Positions 34,840 to 43,853 of a stretch of 64,000 nucleotides of DNA are shown in pieces. The translations under genes were made by a program, and so were the position numbers. The stretch covers positions 27,634 through 91,633 of the forward strand of contig CALCXM010000182.1 in the NCBI GenBank assembly GCA_937905825.1, given 5' to 3'. The DNA is from an uncultured bacterium (GTDB lineage Bacteria; Planctomycetota; UBA1135; GCA-002686595). The notes beneath the pieces are model-generated. The model made no database searches. It saw nothing but the letters and a program-made list of their open reading frames with translations, and was not told where the DNA came from. Position 1 is the first letter of the stretch. Each line of letters starts with the position of its first letter.

Positions 34840-37425
34840 ATGAAACTCACTAGGACTGGACTGCTTGGCGCCGCCGCCCTTCTTGCCACCGCCTTTTTCC
34901 TACGCTCCGAGACCTCCGAGCCTGCGCTCAACGCCGTCCCGGACGATGGCAGCGCGTCGATGATCCAATCGCCCCAATCCTCCCAAGGCCCCCCGCAAAG
35001 CGAGCCGACGGTGGAAGCGAAAACCACCCAGTTGCCCGGCGCCAATCCGCCGCCCCCACCGACCCCTGGAAACGACTTGTGCCTCGGCGGCTCCTGGGAG
35101 CCGACCATCGCCGTCGATCCCTTGGACCAGGACACGATTGCCTGCGTTCAATTCAGGACGATTCGAGTGTCGTTCGACGGCGGGGACAACTTCCTCGCGG
35201 CCGACACCCTGGCTCCCACGGCGCCCCCTGGAATCTCGTTTGGGGGCGACCCAAGTCTCGGTTTCAACAGCCGCGGGATGCTGTTCTTGACGATCCTCGG
35301 ATCACCCAGCTCTCCGAGCATGCCCGGTCGCGATGTTTATCTGTACGGATGGACACGGGTTGGCAACAGCTTCGTGCAGACCATCGGCCCCATCAACGTG
35401 ACCGCGGCTGCGGGAATGGGGGCTCCCGCCAATGCCGACAAGGAATGGCTAGCCGTCGACTGGTTTGTCACGAGCCCGAATCGTGACGCTCTGCACGTGG
35501 CCTGGTCTCGCCTGGACAGTACCCCGGACTGGACCATCATGAGCACGAGCTCCGCCGACAACGGGGCCACCTGGACCCCTGCCGCTCAACTCTCGATCCC
35601 TGCGGATGGCACTCGCCCTTGGGGTGTTCACAACACGGTCGACTTGAAGGGCGATGTCTACGTGACCTATCACACTCAACCCGGCTTCTTGACGGTCAAC
35701 CCGAGCGTGCCGGACGGCATCTCCGGCGGCGTCGCTATGCATCGCTCCACCGACGGCGGCGCGAGCTACACCCGCACCGCGGCCGATCCTTTCAAGCCCG
35801 GGCAGGCCGACGCGACTTGGAACGTACAGAATGCCACCAACGGTGTTGTCGCCGGCAACAACTCCTGGTGGCAAGGCAACTGTCAAGCTCCCGTCCTGGC
35901 GGACCCGACCGAACCCGGCACGCTCTACGTAGTCTCCGTGGATGACCCGGACGACAACGTCGACGCGGGTGATCCGGCGGACATCTTCATCGTGCGCACC
36001 ACGGACTGGGGTGCCACCTGGGACCCGCGAGTCCAGGTCAACGACGGCCCAGTGGGAGCTTTTTCAATCTTCCCCGCCGCGGCGATCGACCCGATGACCG
36101 GCGCCATCGTTGTGAGCTGGTACGACAACCGGACCTTGAACATGGGCACCTCGGGCCAATTCTTGCTCGACTTGAGGGCCGCCAGCAGTTCTTCCGGAGG
36201 ACTCTTCTGGTTCCCTTCTGCGGACGTGAACGATGGACAGTTCGATCCGGGTCTCTCTCAGTCTTGCCGCTTTTGCTGCGCGGGTTCCTGCGGAGCGGGC
36301 GTTCCCCCAACCATGCGCATCGGCGAGTACAACGGCGTCGCCATGGGCGAGTGCACCGCTCACTTTGTGTGGGCCGACAATGGGATCTGCAACAACAGCA
36401 CGAGCACCCTCAACATGTTCTACGACAGGGACCCGGAGATGGGCGGCGACTTGACGCCACCTGTGGTGACTTGTCCGCCGAATGTTTCCCTCGGGTGCTT
36501 GGACTCCACCGATCCCCAGAACACGGGCTATGCGGAGGTCACGGACAACTGTGATCTGAACCCGAGCTTGATCTTTGTGGACGAAGTCATCGCGGGCAGC
36601 TGCCCTCCCGGAACGGTCTTGGAGACGATCAAGCGTCATTGGAGCTCGACGGACGCCGCGGGCAACTTCGGTGGCTGCACCCAGGTCATCACGGTCGTGG
36701 ACTTCGACGCTCCCCAGCTCTTCAACATCCCCTTGCCCCTGGTGATCGAGACCGAAGCCGGTTGCGTGCTGCCCAGCGATCCCCAGATTCAGGCTTGGAT
36801 CGCGCCGATCACCGCCATCGACGAGTGCTCGAACGCTGACCTGCAGATTCTCATGCCCGACATCTTCCTCGGGGCCTGTGGCGACGGGAAAGTGCACTTC
36901 ATCACGGTCGCGACCTCCGACGAGTGCGGCAACGGGACCTTTGAAGTCATCAAGCTCACGGTCAAGATCCCACCAGGGCGCGGAACGCCCTTCTGCTTCG
37001 GTACCCAAGCCGCTTGTCCCTGTGGCAACAATGGCTTGCCCGGCCACGGTTGCGACATCGCGCAGCAGACCGGTGGAGTTTGCTTGAACGACGTCAACTT
37101 CCTTCCGAACGGATCCGGTGGCGGCACCGTCCAGTTGATGGGCGTGGGCTTTCCCTTGGGAACCAACCCCACGGTCGTCGCGATTCGAAGCCCCCTGACG
37201 CAAGCGCCATCGCCCTTGGGTGACGGGGTTCTATGCTTGGGTGGTCAAGTGCATCGGCTCGCCACGCAAGCGGCCGCCGATGGCAAGGTCCTGTTCAACC
37301 ACGTGCACACGCAAGGGGCGGGCCGCTTCTACTACCAACTTTGGTTCCGCAACCCGCCGGCGGCGTTCTGCAACGCCCAAGCTGCCTTCAACCTGTCGAA
37401 CGGACTGGAACTGCAATGGAAGTGA
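34840..37425 (+). CDS. Large secreted BNR/sialidase-like protein with HYR-type domain and Cys/Gly-rich C-terminal module
   Basis: 861 aa from the ATG at 34840, followed by a signal/anchor (MKLTRTGLLGAAALLATAFF) and a Pro/Ser-rich linker. The open frame reaches back to 34252 but that part is antisense to the neighbouring gene. Residues about 75-540 contain BNR/exo-alpha-sialidase-like repeats (IRVSFDGGDNFLAA, MHRSTDGGASYTR, VRTTDWGATWDPR). A HYR/Ig-like pair follows (PPVVTCPPNVSLGC ... SSTDAAGNFGGCTQVITV). The last about 145 residues are the shared C-terminal module (CFGTQAACPCGNNGLPGHGC ... FNLSNGLELQWK). A terminator hairpin follows at 37460. Confidence 0.88.
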   Translation: MKLTRTGLLGAAALLATAFFLRSETSEPALNAVPDDGSASMIQSPQSSQGPPQSEPTVEAKTTQLPGANPPPPPTPGNDLCLGGSWEPTIAVDPLDQDTIACVQFRTIRVSFDGGDNFLAADTLAPTAPPGISFGGDPSLGFNSRGMLFLTILGSPSSPSMPGRDVYLYGWTRVGNSFVQTIGPINVTAAAGMGAPANADKEWLAVDWFVTSPNRDALHVAWSRLDSTPDWTIMSTSSADNGATWTPAAQLSIPADGTRPWGVHNTVDLKGDVYVTYHTQPGFLTVNPSVPDGISGGVAMHRSTDGGASYTRTAADPFKPGQADATWNVQNATNGVVAGNNSWWQGNCQAPVLADPTEPGTLYVVSVDDPDDNVDAGDPADIFIVRTTDWGATWDPRVQVNDGPVGAFSIFPAAAIDPMTGAIVVSWYDNRTLNMGTSGQFLLDLRAASSSSGGLFWFPSADVNDGQFDPGLSQSCRFCCAGSCGAGVPPTMRIGEYNGVAMGECTAHFVWADNGICNNSTSTLNMFYDRDPEMGGDLTPPVVTCPPNVSLGCLDSTDPQNTGYAEVTDNCDLNPSLIFVDEVIAGSCPPGTVLETIKRHWSSTDAAGNFGGCTQVITVVDFDAPQLFNIPLPLVIETEAGCVLPSDPQIQAWIAPITAIDECSNADLQILMPDIFLGACGDGKVHFITVATSDECGNGTFEVIKLTVKIPPGRGTPFCFGTQAACPCGNNGLPGHGCDIAQQTGGVCLNDVNFLPNGSGGGTVQLMGVGFPLGTNPTVVAIRSPLTQAPSPLGDGVLCLGGQVHRLATQAAADGKVLFNHVHTQGAGRFYYQLWFRNPPAAFCNAQAAFNLSNGLELQWK

Positions 37426-37459
37426 GCCGCGGCGCGGGCTAGCCCGCTCGGCAGAAAGG

Positions 37460-37491
37460 GGCCCGCTGCGAAGATGGTTTCGCAGCGGGCC
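37460..37491 (+). terminator. Intrinsic terminator
   Basis: 13-bp perfect stem GGCCCGCTGCGAA / TTCGCAGCGGGCC with a 6-base loop, followed by ATTTTGTTG. It lies 35 bp after the stop of the large secreted protein. Confidence 0.85.
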
Positions 37492-37670
37492 ATTTTGTTG
37501 ATCCTGGACTTTTTTTCCTGTGAAAGTGCCTCTTTGACCTCGATCCAGGCGCCTCTACGCACGAGACAGCGGGGTTTCCGGCCTGACCCATGGACGGGTA
37601 TATGCGGAGTGCACTTTCCGAGTACACTCCCGGCCGCTAGCGAGAGCCTCCGTGCGCGCTGGCTGAGACC

Positions 37671-39566
37671 ATGAAGAAAGATCAACTGACGACCTGGCAA
37701 CTGCTTCGCCCGCACGTGAAACCTTTGGCACCGCTCTTTGTGCTGACAGCTATCATCGGGATGGTTGGTTCCGCGATTCAGGCATCCGTGCACGTGCTGC
37801 TTCGGCCCATCTTCAACCTGATCTTGTTTCAGGAAGGCGTAGGCCAAAAGGCACTGGACCCCGAGGCCGCGAAGATGGCCAAGGCCGCTGGAGTCGGCGG
37901 AGAGCACGGACGAACGGAAGAGTTCTTTTCGGCGGCCGGCGCCTACGTGCGAAGCCTCAGCGATGCTGAGTGGTTGCAGGATCCGCGGGTAGGGGTCTTG
38001 ATCGTCGTGCTGTTCGCAGTCCTGGTCATCACCGTCGCGGCGGCCGGCATGCAGTACGCGTTCAACCAGATGTCGAGCTACATCTCCCTGAAGATGGTCA
38101 TCAGCTTCCGCTTGAAGCTCACCCGGCACCTGATGCGCCTGGGATTGCGCTATCACGGCAAACGCAAGTTGGGTGACCTGCTTAGCCGCATCAGCGCCGA
38201 CATTCAGAAGACCCTCGACATCTCCAACCTGTGGTTTCGCGAGTACCTACAGAACGGGTTCTTGGCGATCTTCTACCTGATTCTAGCGGCAACCCAGGAG
38301 CCCATGCTGACCGCGATCATGGTGGTCGGCCTGCCTGCTCTTGCGATCCCGGTGAAGATCCTGGCGAAGCGCGTGCGCAAGCGCTCCACAAAGAGCAGCA
38401 CGACCTTGGGTGCCTCCGTTCAAGTGCTCTCCCAGATGTTCCTCGGTATCCGCACCGTGAAAGCCTTCCGGGCAGAAGAATCGGAGCTCAAGCGCTACGA
38501 GGAACTGAATGAATCCTACCTGCTCGACTCCATGCGCACGGTGCGCGCGGTCTCCATGGCTCAAGCCTGGACGACCATGTACACGCACCTGGGGCTCGGC
38601 CTTTTGTTGCTCGCGATCGGCGCCGGCGCCATCTACTTGGACCTCTTCACCAATGCCGGCTCGCTACTCACCTTCCTGCTTGTCAACTCGAAGTGCTACA
38701 CGCACATCAAGCGTCTGACGCGCGCCATGACCAGCGTGGAGGAATCCGTGGGTGCCTCCGTACGACTCAAGGAGGTCCTGGACGAAGAAGCCGATGTGGT
38801 CGATATGGAGAATCCGCATCAACTGGAGGGCTTCCACAACTCGATCCGAGTGAAGGATGTGAGCTTCGACTACAAGGGCGGCGATGGCCCCGCGCTCTCC
38901 GGAATCGACCTGGACATCAAGCGCGGGGAGACCTTGGCCATCGTAGGGTCCTCGGGATCTGGCAAGTCGACGCTCATGGCGCTGATCTGTCGCTTCTATG
39001 ATCCGAGCGAAGGCGCCATCCTGATCGATGGCACGCCGCTGACCGACGTCAGCATGGACTCATGGACTTCTCTGTTCTCCATGGTCGATCAAGCACCCTT
39101 CCTTTTCCACACGTCCATTTCCGCCAACCTGCGCTACGGGAAACCAAACGCAACGGAAGAGGAACTGCACGAAGCTTGTCGCGCCGCTCAAATCCATGAC
39201 TTCATCATGACCTTGCCGGAGGGCTACGAGACAAACGTCGCCGACGCCGGTGCGCGCCTGTCCGGTGGCCAGCGTCAACGCATCACCATCGCTCGCGCTT
39301 TGCTCAAAGGCGCGCCGATCCTCTTGCTTGACGAGGCCACCAGCGCCCTCGACACCGAGTCGGAACGGGGAGTTCAAGAAGCTCTCGAGACCCTGATGGA
39401 GGGGCGCACGGTGATCGTCATCGCTCACCGCCTGTCCACGATTCAAAACTCCGACCGCATCGCGGTGCTGGAGCATGGCAAGGTGGTCGAGCTCGGATCC
39501 CACAGTGAACTGAACCAGAAGGGCGGCGCCTACGCTCGGGCCTTGGAGCTGCAAAAGATCGCCTAA
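37671..39566 (+). CDS. ABC transporter, fused permease-ATPase (MsbA/exporter type)
   Basis: 631 aa. The N-terminal permease half has about six membrane helices, with an unusual roughly 45-residue insertion after the first pair (QKALDPEAAKMAKAAG...). The ATPase half is complete: Walker A GSSGSGKST, Q-loop MVDQAPFLF, signature LSGGQRQR, Walker B ILLLDEATSALD, His switch VIAHRLS. It is a homodimeric exporter of the lipid A/peptide/drug class. The methyltransferase and SDR downstream are co-oriented and close (about 50 and 7 bp), so they may form one operon. Confidence 0.93.
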   Translation: MKKDQLTTWQLLRPHVKPLAPLFVLTAIIGMVGSAIQASVHVLLRPIFNLILFQEGVGQKALDPEAAKMAKAAGVGGEHGRTEEFFSAAGAYVRSLSDAEWLQDPRVGVLIVVLFAVLVITVAAAGMQYAFNQMSSYISLKMVISFRLKLTRHLMRLGLRYHGKRKLGDLLSRISADIQKTLDISNLWFREYLQNGFLAIFYLILAATQEPMLTAIMVVGLPALAIPVKILAKRVRKRSTKSSTTLGASVQVLSQMFLGIRTVKAFRAEESELKRYEELNESYLLDSMRTVRAVSMAQAWTTMYTHLGLGLLLLAIGAGAIYLDLFTNAGSLLTFLLVNSKCYTHIKRLTRAMTSVEESVGASVRLKEVLDEEADVVDMENPHQLEGFHNSIRVKDVSFDYKGGDGPALSGIDLDIKRGETLAIVGSSGSGKSTLMALICRFYDPSEGAILIDGTPLTDVSMDSWTSLFSMVDQAPFLFHTSISANLRYGKPNATEEELHEACRAAQIHDFIMTLPEGYETNVADAGARLSGGQRQRITIARALLKGAPILLLDEATSALDTESERGVQEALETLMEGRTVIVIAHRLSTIQNSDRIAVLEHGKVVELGSHSELNQKGGAYARALELQKIA

Positions 39567-39615
39567 TGCCGCGCTGCGCCGAAAGGACGGGCGACGGCAT
39601 TCCTGGCCACTCCCG

Positions 39616-40347
39616 ATGAAGCCCGAGTTCTGCGAAAACTACGCCGAACTCGATCGGGAACATTGGTGGTGGAAGGCGCGCCGCATGTTCTTGAAGCGCG
39701 AGCTGGCGAAGATTACGGCGGGCACTACCAACACCTCGATCCTGGACGTGGGTTGCGGTGACGGCTTGTTCTTCGACGACCTCAGTGCTCATGGTGACGT
39801 GCACGGGATCGAGCGCGACCCCCGCATGCTCACCGCCAATGGGCGCCACCGGGAACGAATTCATGTGGGGCCCTTCGACGGCAGCTTTCAACCGAACAGG
39901 CGCTTTGATCTGATCTTGATGTTGGACGTCTTGGAGCATGTGGACGAGCGCGGGGCCGCTCTGCGTCGAGCTAGCGAGTTACTCTCCGCTGGCGGCCAAC
40001 TGATCCTCAGCGTCCCCGCCTTTCAAGCGCTCTGGACCCAGCACGATGTGCTTTGCGAACACCGCCTGCGCTACAACCGGAAGAGCCTAAGAACGGCTGT
40101 TCAACAGTCCGGTTTCGAAGTGCAGCGGGCGCGCTACTTCTTCCACTGGATGTACCCGGCGAAGCTCGCGGTCAGGCTGATGGAAGCCATCGTTCCAAGC
40201 CATCCGCGCTCTCCACGACTGCTGCCGCGGCCGCTGAATCGACTGATCTACGGGGTTTGCCGCCTGGAAGAGGCTCTATTCGGCGGGCTGGGCTTGCCCT
40301 TCGGCAGTTCCCTGTTCATGGTGTGCCGCCCGTCCCCCACCGACTGA
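39616..40347 (+). CDS. Class I SAM-dependent methyltransferase
   Basis: 243 aa. It opens with YAELDREHWWWKARR, typical of methyltransferases associated with polysaccharide loci. The SAM-binding motif I is SILDVGCGDGLFFDDL and motif IV is FDLILMLDVLEHV. A C-terminal amphipathic Arg/Leu-rich region (FHWMYPAKLAVRLMEAIV) could touch the membrane. The substrate is unknown. It lies between the ABC exporter and the zinc-ribbon SDR. Confidence 0.88.
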   Translation: MKPEFCENYAELDREHWWWKARRMFLKRELAKITAGTTNTSILDVGCGDGLFFDDLSAHGDVHGIERDPRMLTANGRHRERIHVGPFDGSFQPNRRFDLILMLDVLEHVDERGAALRRASELLSAGGQLILSVPAFQALWTQHDVLCEHRLRYNRKSLRTAVQQSGFEVQRARYFFHWMYPAKLAVRLMEAIVPSHPRSPRLLPRPLNRLIYGVCRLEEALFGGLGLPFGSSLFMVCRPSPTD

Positions 40348-40354
40348 AGCCCCC

Positions 40355-41842
40355 ATGGAATCCCCCGAAGACCTGGCCGCGCACCTGCGCTGGCTCGAAG
40401 AGCTAGCCGCCGACCCGGCGCGCCAGGCGCATCTGGATGAGGAGACTTTGTTGCGGGTGCGCCAAGCCTCCGGACAGATCGCCCGTCCGGACCGTGGGGA
40501 GCGCAAGCAGTTCGTGCGCGCCCGTCGCAAGAACAAGAAGCGGCGTACTCGCGAACAGGACGACGCTGCTTTGGAAGCGACCAGCAACCGCGCCAAGAAA
40601 CGCGCTCTCGCCTTTCCTACCGCACCCAAGGAGTTGGCGATCAGCGCGGAGCAACGGGAACTGCTCGAGCATCAGGCCCGGGACCGCGTCGCCACAGCAG
40701 AGGCGAACCTGCTGGCCGAGGCCCGGGCTTGTTACATCTGCAAGGAAGACTATCGAGAGCTGCATCACCACTACGACTCCATGTGCCCGAGCTGTGCGGC
40801 CTTCAACTGGGAGAAGCGCCAGGCGACGGCAGACCTGCGCGGGCGGGTCGCGCTGGTCACCGGTTCGCGGGTCAAGATTGGTTTTGAGATCGTGTTGATG
40901 TTGCTGCGGGCCGGGGCGCGCGTGATTGCGACGACGCGTTTCACCTGCGACGCGGCCAGACGTTTCGAGCGCGAAGCGGACTTCGATGCTTGGCGCGAAC
41001 GACTCGACCTGCGCGCACTCGACTTGCGCCACACGCCCACGGTGGAAGCGTTCTGTACGGAGTTGCGAGAATCCGAAACGCGCCTCGACTTCCTCGTGCA
41101 CAACGCTTGTCAAACCGTGCGCAGGCCTCCCGCCTACTACGAGGAGATGGTGAAAAACGAGGATCCGGGCACCCTGTCGGAACGCTCCCGCACGCTCCTG
41201 GGGGAGCACAGCCGCTCGAGCGACCTGGCCCTCTTGGGGTCTGCGCCGAACACCGCGGCCTTGACCCAACTCGACCTGCTTGGAGAAGCCAACCAAAGCC
41301 ATTTGTTTCCCACGGGGATGCAAGACGGTGAGGGGCAACAACTGGACCTGCGCGACAAGAACTCCTGGCGCATGGAGTTGGCGGAGGTCCCAACGGTGGA
41401 GCTCTTGGAGGTGCAGCTCGTCAACGCGATCGCCCCCTTCGTCTTGAACGCGCGACTCAAGCCATTGATGATCGCCGTCGCGACTCGGGACAAGCACATC
41501 GTCAACGTCTCCGCGATGGAGGGGCAGTTCTATCGAACGCTCAAGACCACGCGCCACCCGCACACCAACATGGCGAAGGCCGCTTTGAACATGATGACGC
41601 GCACGTCAGCCGCGGATTACTTCAAGGACGGCATCCACATGAACAGCGTCGACACCGGTTGGGTCACGGACGAGGATCCCTTCGCTCAAGCGGTCAAGAA
41701 GGAAGAAGCCCAACGCTTTGCTCCTCCCCTGGATTCCGTCGATGGAGCCGCGCGCGTGCTCGACCCGATTCTCGTCGGCTTCAACACCGGGGAACATTAC
41801 TGGGGACAGTTCCTGAAGGACTACGCCTCGACCAGTTGGTAG
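40355..41842 (+). CDS. SDR-fold protein with N-terminal zinc-ribbon-like extension, catalytic Tyr replaced
   Basis: 495 aa. Residues 1-165 are an extension: a basic stretch (RARRKNKKRRTREQ) and a CYIC ... HHHYDSMCPSC cluster that could bind zinc. The SDR part begins GRVALVTGSRVKIGFEIVLML, a GxxxGxG variant, and has FLVHNACQT. The Ser region is NVSAMEGQF, but the YxxxK site reads HPHTNMAKAAL, with Thr in the Tyr position while Lys is kept. Long insertions follow the NNAG-like motif. Canonical dehydrogenase activity is therefore doubtful. It starts 7 bp after the methyltransferase stop. Confidence 0.82.
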   Translation: MESPEDLAAHLRWLEELAADPARQAHLDEETLLRVRQASGQIARPDRGERKQFVRARRKNKKRRTREQDDAALEATSNRAKKRALAFPTAPKELAISAEQRELLEHQARDRVATAEANLLAEARACYICKEDYRELHHHYDSMCPSCAAFNWEKRQATADLRGRVALVTGSRVKIGFEIVLMLLRAGARVIATTRFTCDAARRFEREADFDAWRERLDLRALDLRHTPTVEAFCTELRESETRLDFLVHNACQTVRRPPAYYEEMVKNEDPGTLSERSRTLLGEHSRSSDLALLGSAPNTAALTQLDLLGEANQSHLFPTGMQDGEGQQLDLRDKNSWRMELAEVPTVELLEVQLVNAIAPFVLNARLKPLMIAVATRDKHIVNVSAMEGQFYRTLKTTRHPHTNMAKAALNMMTRTSAADYFKDGIHMNSVDTGWVTDEDPFAQAVKKEEAQRFAPPLDSVDGAARVLDPILVGFNTGEHYWGQFLKDYASTSW

Positions 41843-41893
41843 CGAGCCGCTTGCAAGCCCGTACACTTCCTTGTCAGCCCACCGACGGAACCG

Positions 41894-42940
41894 ATGAATT
41901 CGACGACTCTTCAGATCTTGCTTCTCGTCAGCCTCTTCGGCGGCTGTCAACCGAGTTCTCCAAGTCCGGCGCCTGCACCCGAGTCGACAACGGAGACGGC
42001 GACGGAGACGAGATCGCTAACAACGGAAACGGACGCGGCCACACCGGCAGCCGTGGCGACGCCCGCGCCGACCACCACCAACTTTGACGAGCTCTGGAAC
42101 TACCAGGACCCGGCCGCCACCCGGGGGAAGTTCGAAGCCTTGCTGGACGAAGAGGCAGGGGAATGGCCGCTGGACCTGCGCTTGCAGCTGATGACGCAGA
42201 TCGCGCGGACCCTGGGCCTCGAGGGAGAGTTCGAGAGCTCCCACGGAATCCTCGACGAGGTCGAACAGTCCTTGCCCGATGGCCCCAGCGTCGCGCGGGT
42301 TCGCTACCTGCTGGAGCGTGGTCGTAGCTTCCGCTCGGACAAGCAGACTGATAGGGCGCGCCCGCTGTTCGTGGCGGCTTGGGAGATGAGTCGCGAACTC
42401 GGCGAGGGCTTCCACGCCGTAGATGCAGCGCACATGCTGGGCATTCTGGAGCAAGGCCAGGCCTCTCTAGATTGGAATCTCAAGGCGCTGGAAGCTGGCG
42501 AGGCATCCAGCGACCCGCGGGCCAAGAAGTGGTTGGGCGCGATCTACAACAACACAGGTTGGACCCATCACGACAACGGCGACTACGAAGCCGCCATGGA
42601 TTTGTGGGTCAAGGCGGAGGTCTGGTACAAGGAGTTCGGCAGTCCACGCACCCAGCGCGTCGCACTCTGGGCCATCGCTCGGTGCGAGCGTTCCATGGAA
42701 AATTACGAGCGCGCACTCGAACTGCAAATGGGCATCCTCGCCATGGATGTCGACCCAGAAGAAACCGGATACGCCCACGAAGAAGCCGGGGAGAATCTGT
42801 GGGCCATGGGGCGCAAGGAGCAAGCGCGCACCCACTTCGCACAGGCCCATGAGATCCTGTCCAAGGACAAGTGGATGCAGGACAACGAAGGGGAACGTTT
42901 GGAACGTCTTTCACGCCTGGCTTCCGGCGCTGATCACTAG
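41894..42940 (+). CDS. Putative lipoprotein with TPR-like repeats
   Basis: 348 aa. Signal peptide with lipobox LFGGC (Cys18), followed by a Thr/Ala/Pro/Glu-rich linker to about residue 65. The remainder is helical and TPR-like (IYNNTGWTHHDNGDYEAAMDLWVKAEVWY, ALWAIARCERSMENYERALELQMGIL, GENLWAMGRKEQARTHFAQAHEI). Likely anchored in the envelope as a protein-interaction scaffold. It ends 39 bp before the candidate selenoprotein gene. Confidence 0.8.
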   Translation: MNSTTLQILLLVSLFGGCQPSSPSPAPAPESTTETATETRSLTTETDAATPAAVATPAPTTTNFDELWNYQDPAATRGKFEALLDEEAGEWPLDLRLQLMTQIARTLGLEGEFESSHGILDEVEQSLPDGPSVARVRYLLERGRSFRSDKQTDRARPLFVAAWEMSRELGEGFHAVDAAHMLGILEQGQASLDWNLKALEAGEASSDPRAKKWLGAIYNNTGWTHHDNGDYEAAMDLWVKAEVWYKEFGSPRTQRVALWAIARCERSMENYERALELQMGILAMDVDPEETGYAHEEAGENLWAMGRKEQARTHFAQAHEILSKDKWMQDNEGERLERLSRLASGADH

Positions 42941-42979
42941 CCTGGGATAGTTGGGCTGGGGCGGCCGAGCGGGAGTACC

Positions 42980-43843
42980 ATGGCGACCATGAAAGCAATC
43001 CTCACTCTCGCCGTCGCGCTCGCCCTGGTGGCGACCTCCTGGGCCGCAGCACAATCAACTGACGAGCAAACGGAAGCCATCGCCGCTGCCGGCAAGATGT
43101 TTCAGACGAACTGCAGCACCTGCCACCAGATTCCGGATTTGCAGTTTGAGGTCGACCGCGCTTGGCTCAAGCAGGTGCAAGACACCGCCTGAACGGAGAC
43201 TCCCAAGAGTGTCCGTGAGGCACTGCAGAAGTTTCTTCGAACGCAATCCATCGTAAGTCCGGAAGTTGTCGCTGCTCCGCCGAAGAAAGAGCTCGAGAGT
43301 GACGGCTACATCACGCCTAGCTTTGCCCGTGGCGCGCTGCTTTTGAAGAACGCAGCCGGCGGAGTGACGCGACTCTCATGGGAGGCAGACGCGCCAGAGT
43401 CCGCGGATCGCCGCCGCGCTCTCCCGGCGGGCGAGTACAAGTTGATCGGCATTCGCCTCAACGCCAAGGATGAGAAGGGGGACCGCTGGGACCTTTCCGC
43501 TAGCCACCAAGAGCTAAGAAAGATCACGGTCAAGCCAGGCGACACCCAGCTGATCAAGGTGAACGAGACCATCCGCATCCGCCACCAACTGCGGCCTCAG
43601 ATGGTCGGCTTCGACATCTCCATGGAGCAGAAAGCCGGAACCACCATCTACCGCAACGGCAAGCGCACCTCCATGTCCTACGAGTTGCAAGACAAGGAAG
43701 GCAAGACGCGCTTTGAAGGACCTTTGAACTATGGCTGAGGTGGTGGAGGTTGGGCTTCGTTGAAGCCCTCAGACATCCAGCTCACTTTGAAGCTGAATTA
43801 CCCAATGCCGCCCTTCCCCGTGGACTTGGTGGCTGGCAAGTAG
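42980..43843 (+). CDS. Candidate selenoprotein: exported cytochrome-c-like protein with two in-frame UGA codons
   Basis: The frame from ATG 42980 (GGGAG four bases upstream) to TAG 43841-43843 has 287 codons and is interrupted only by TGA at codon 71 (43190-43192) and codon 253 (43736-43738). The protein has a signal peptide (ILTLAVALALVATSWAAA), a heme motif C45-S-T-C48-H49, AWLKQVQDTA-U71-TETPKSVREALQKFL, a beta-rich carboxypeptidase-regulatory-like domain (about 110-250) and a C-terminal tail NYG-U253-GGGGWASLKPSD ... PMPPFPVDLVAGK. Protein character continues without change across both TGAs, and no frameshift is needed. Hairpins resembling bacterial SECIS elements follow both codons. The alternative is a pseudogene with two nonsense mutations, which two TGA and no TAA/TAG make less likely. 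Conventional gene callers would report only a 70-aa fragment (42980-43192) and a separate C-terminal fragment. Confidence 0.75.
43190..43192 (+). other. Candidate Sec codon UGA, residue 71
   Basis: In-frame TGA within QVQDTA-U-TETPK of the cytochrome-c-like gene. A Cys at this position would be expected in homologues if the codon is decoded as selenocysteine. Confidence 0.7.
43208..43224 (+). promoter_or_regulatory. SECIS-like hairpin after first UGA
   Basis: AGTGTC (43208-43213) pairs with GGCACT (43219-43224), six pairs including one G-U, closing a five-base loop CGTGA. The loop begins 21 bases after the UGA and has G at its second position, within the spacing and loop rules usually given for bacterial SECIS elements. 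A competing 9-bp interrupted hairpin (43193-43216) could form instead. Confidence 0.5.
43736..43738 (+). other. Candidate Sec codon UGA, residue 253
   Basis: In-frame TGA between PLNYG and GGGGWASLKPSD. The 34 codons after it read as protein and end at a TAG. Confidence 0.7.
43752..43768 (+). promoter_or_regulatory. SECIS-like hairpin after second UGA
   Basis: GGGCTTC (43752-43758) and GAAGCCC (43762-43768) form a perfect 7-bp stem with loop GTT, or a 6-bp stem with pentaloop CGTTG. The pentaloop begins 19 bases after the UGA, close to the geometry after the first UGA. Confidence 0.55.
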
Positions 43844-43853
43844 ACCTCTGTTT

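Noticed and set aside
43190..43738. Reading the interrupted cytochrome-like gene as a plain pseudogene
   Set aside because: Two interruptions, both TGA, with no frameshift and unchanged protein character, plus SECIS-like hairpins and a second such gene nearby, make random decay the weaker reading. It is kept as the main alternative.
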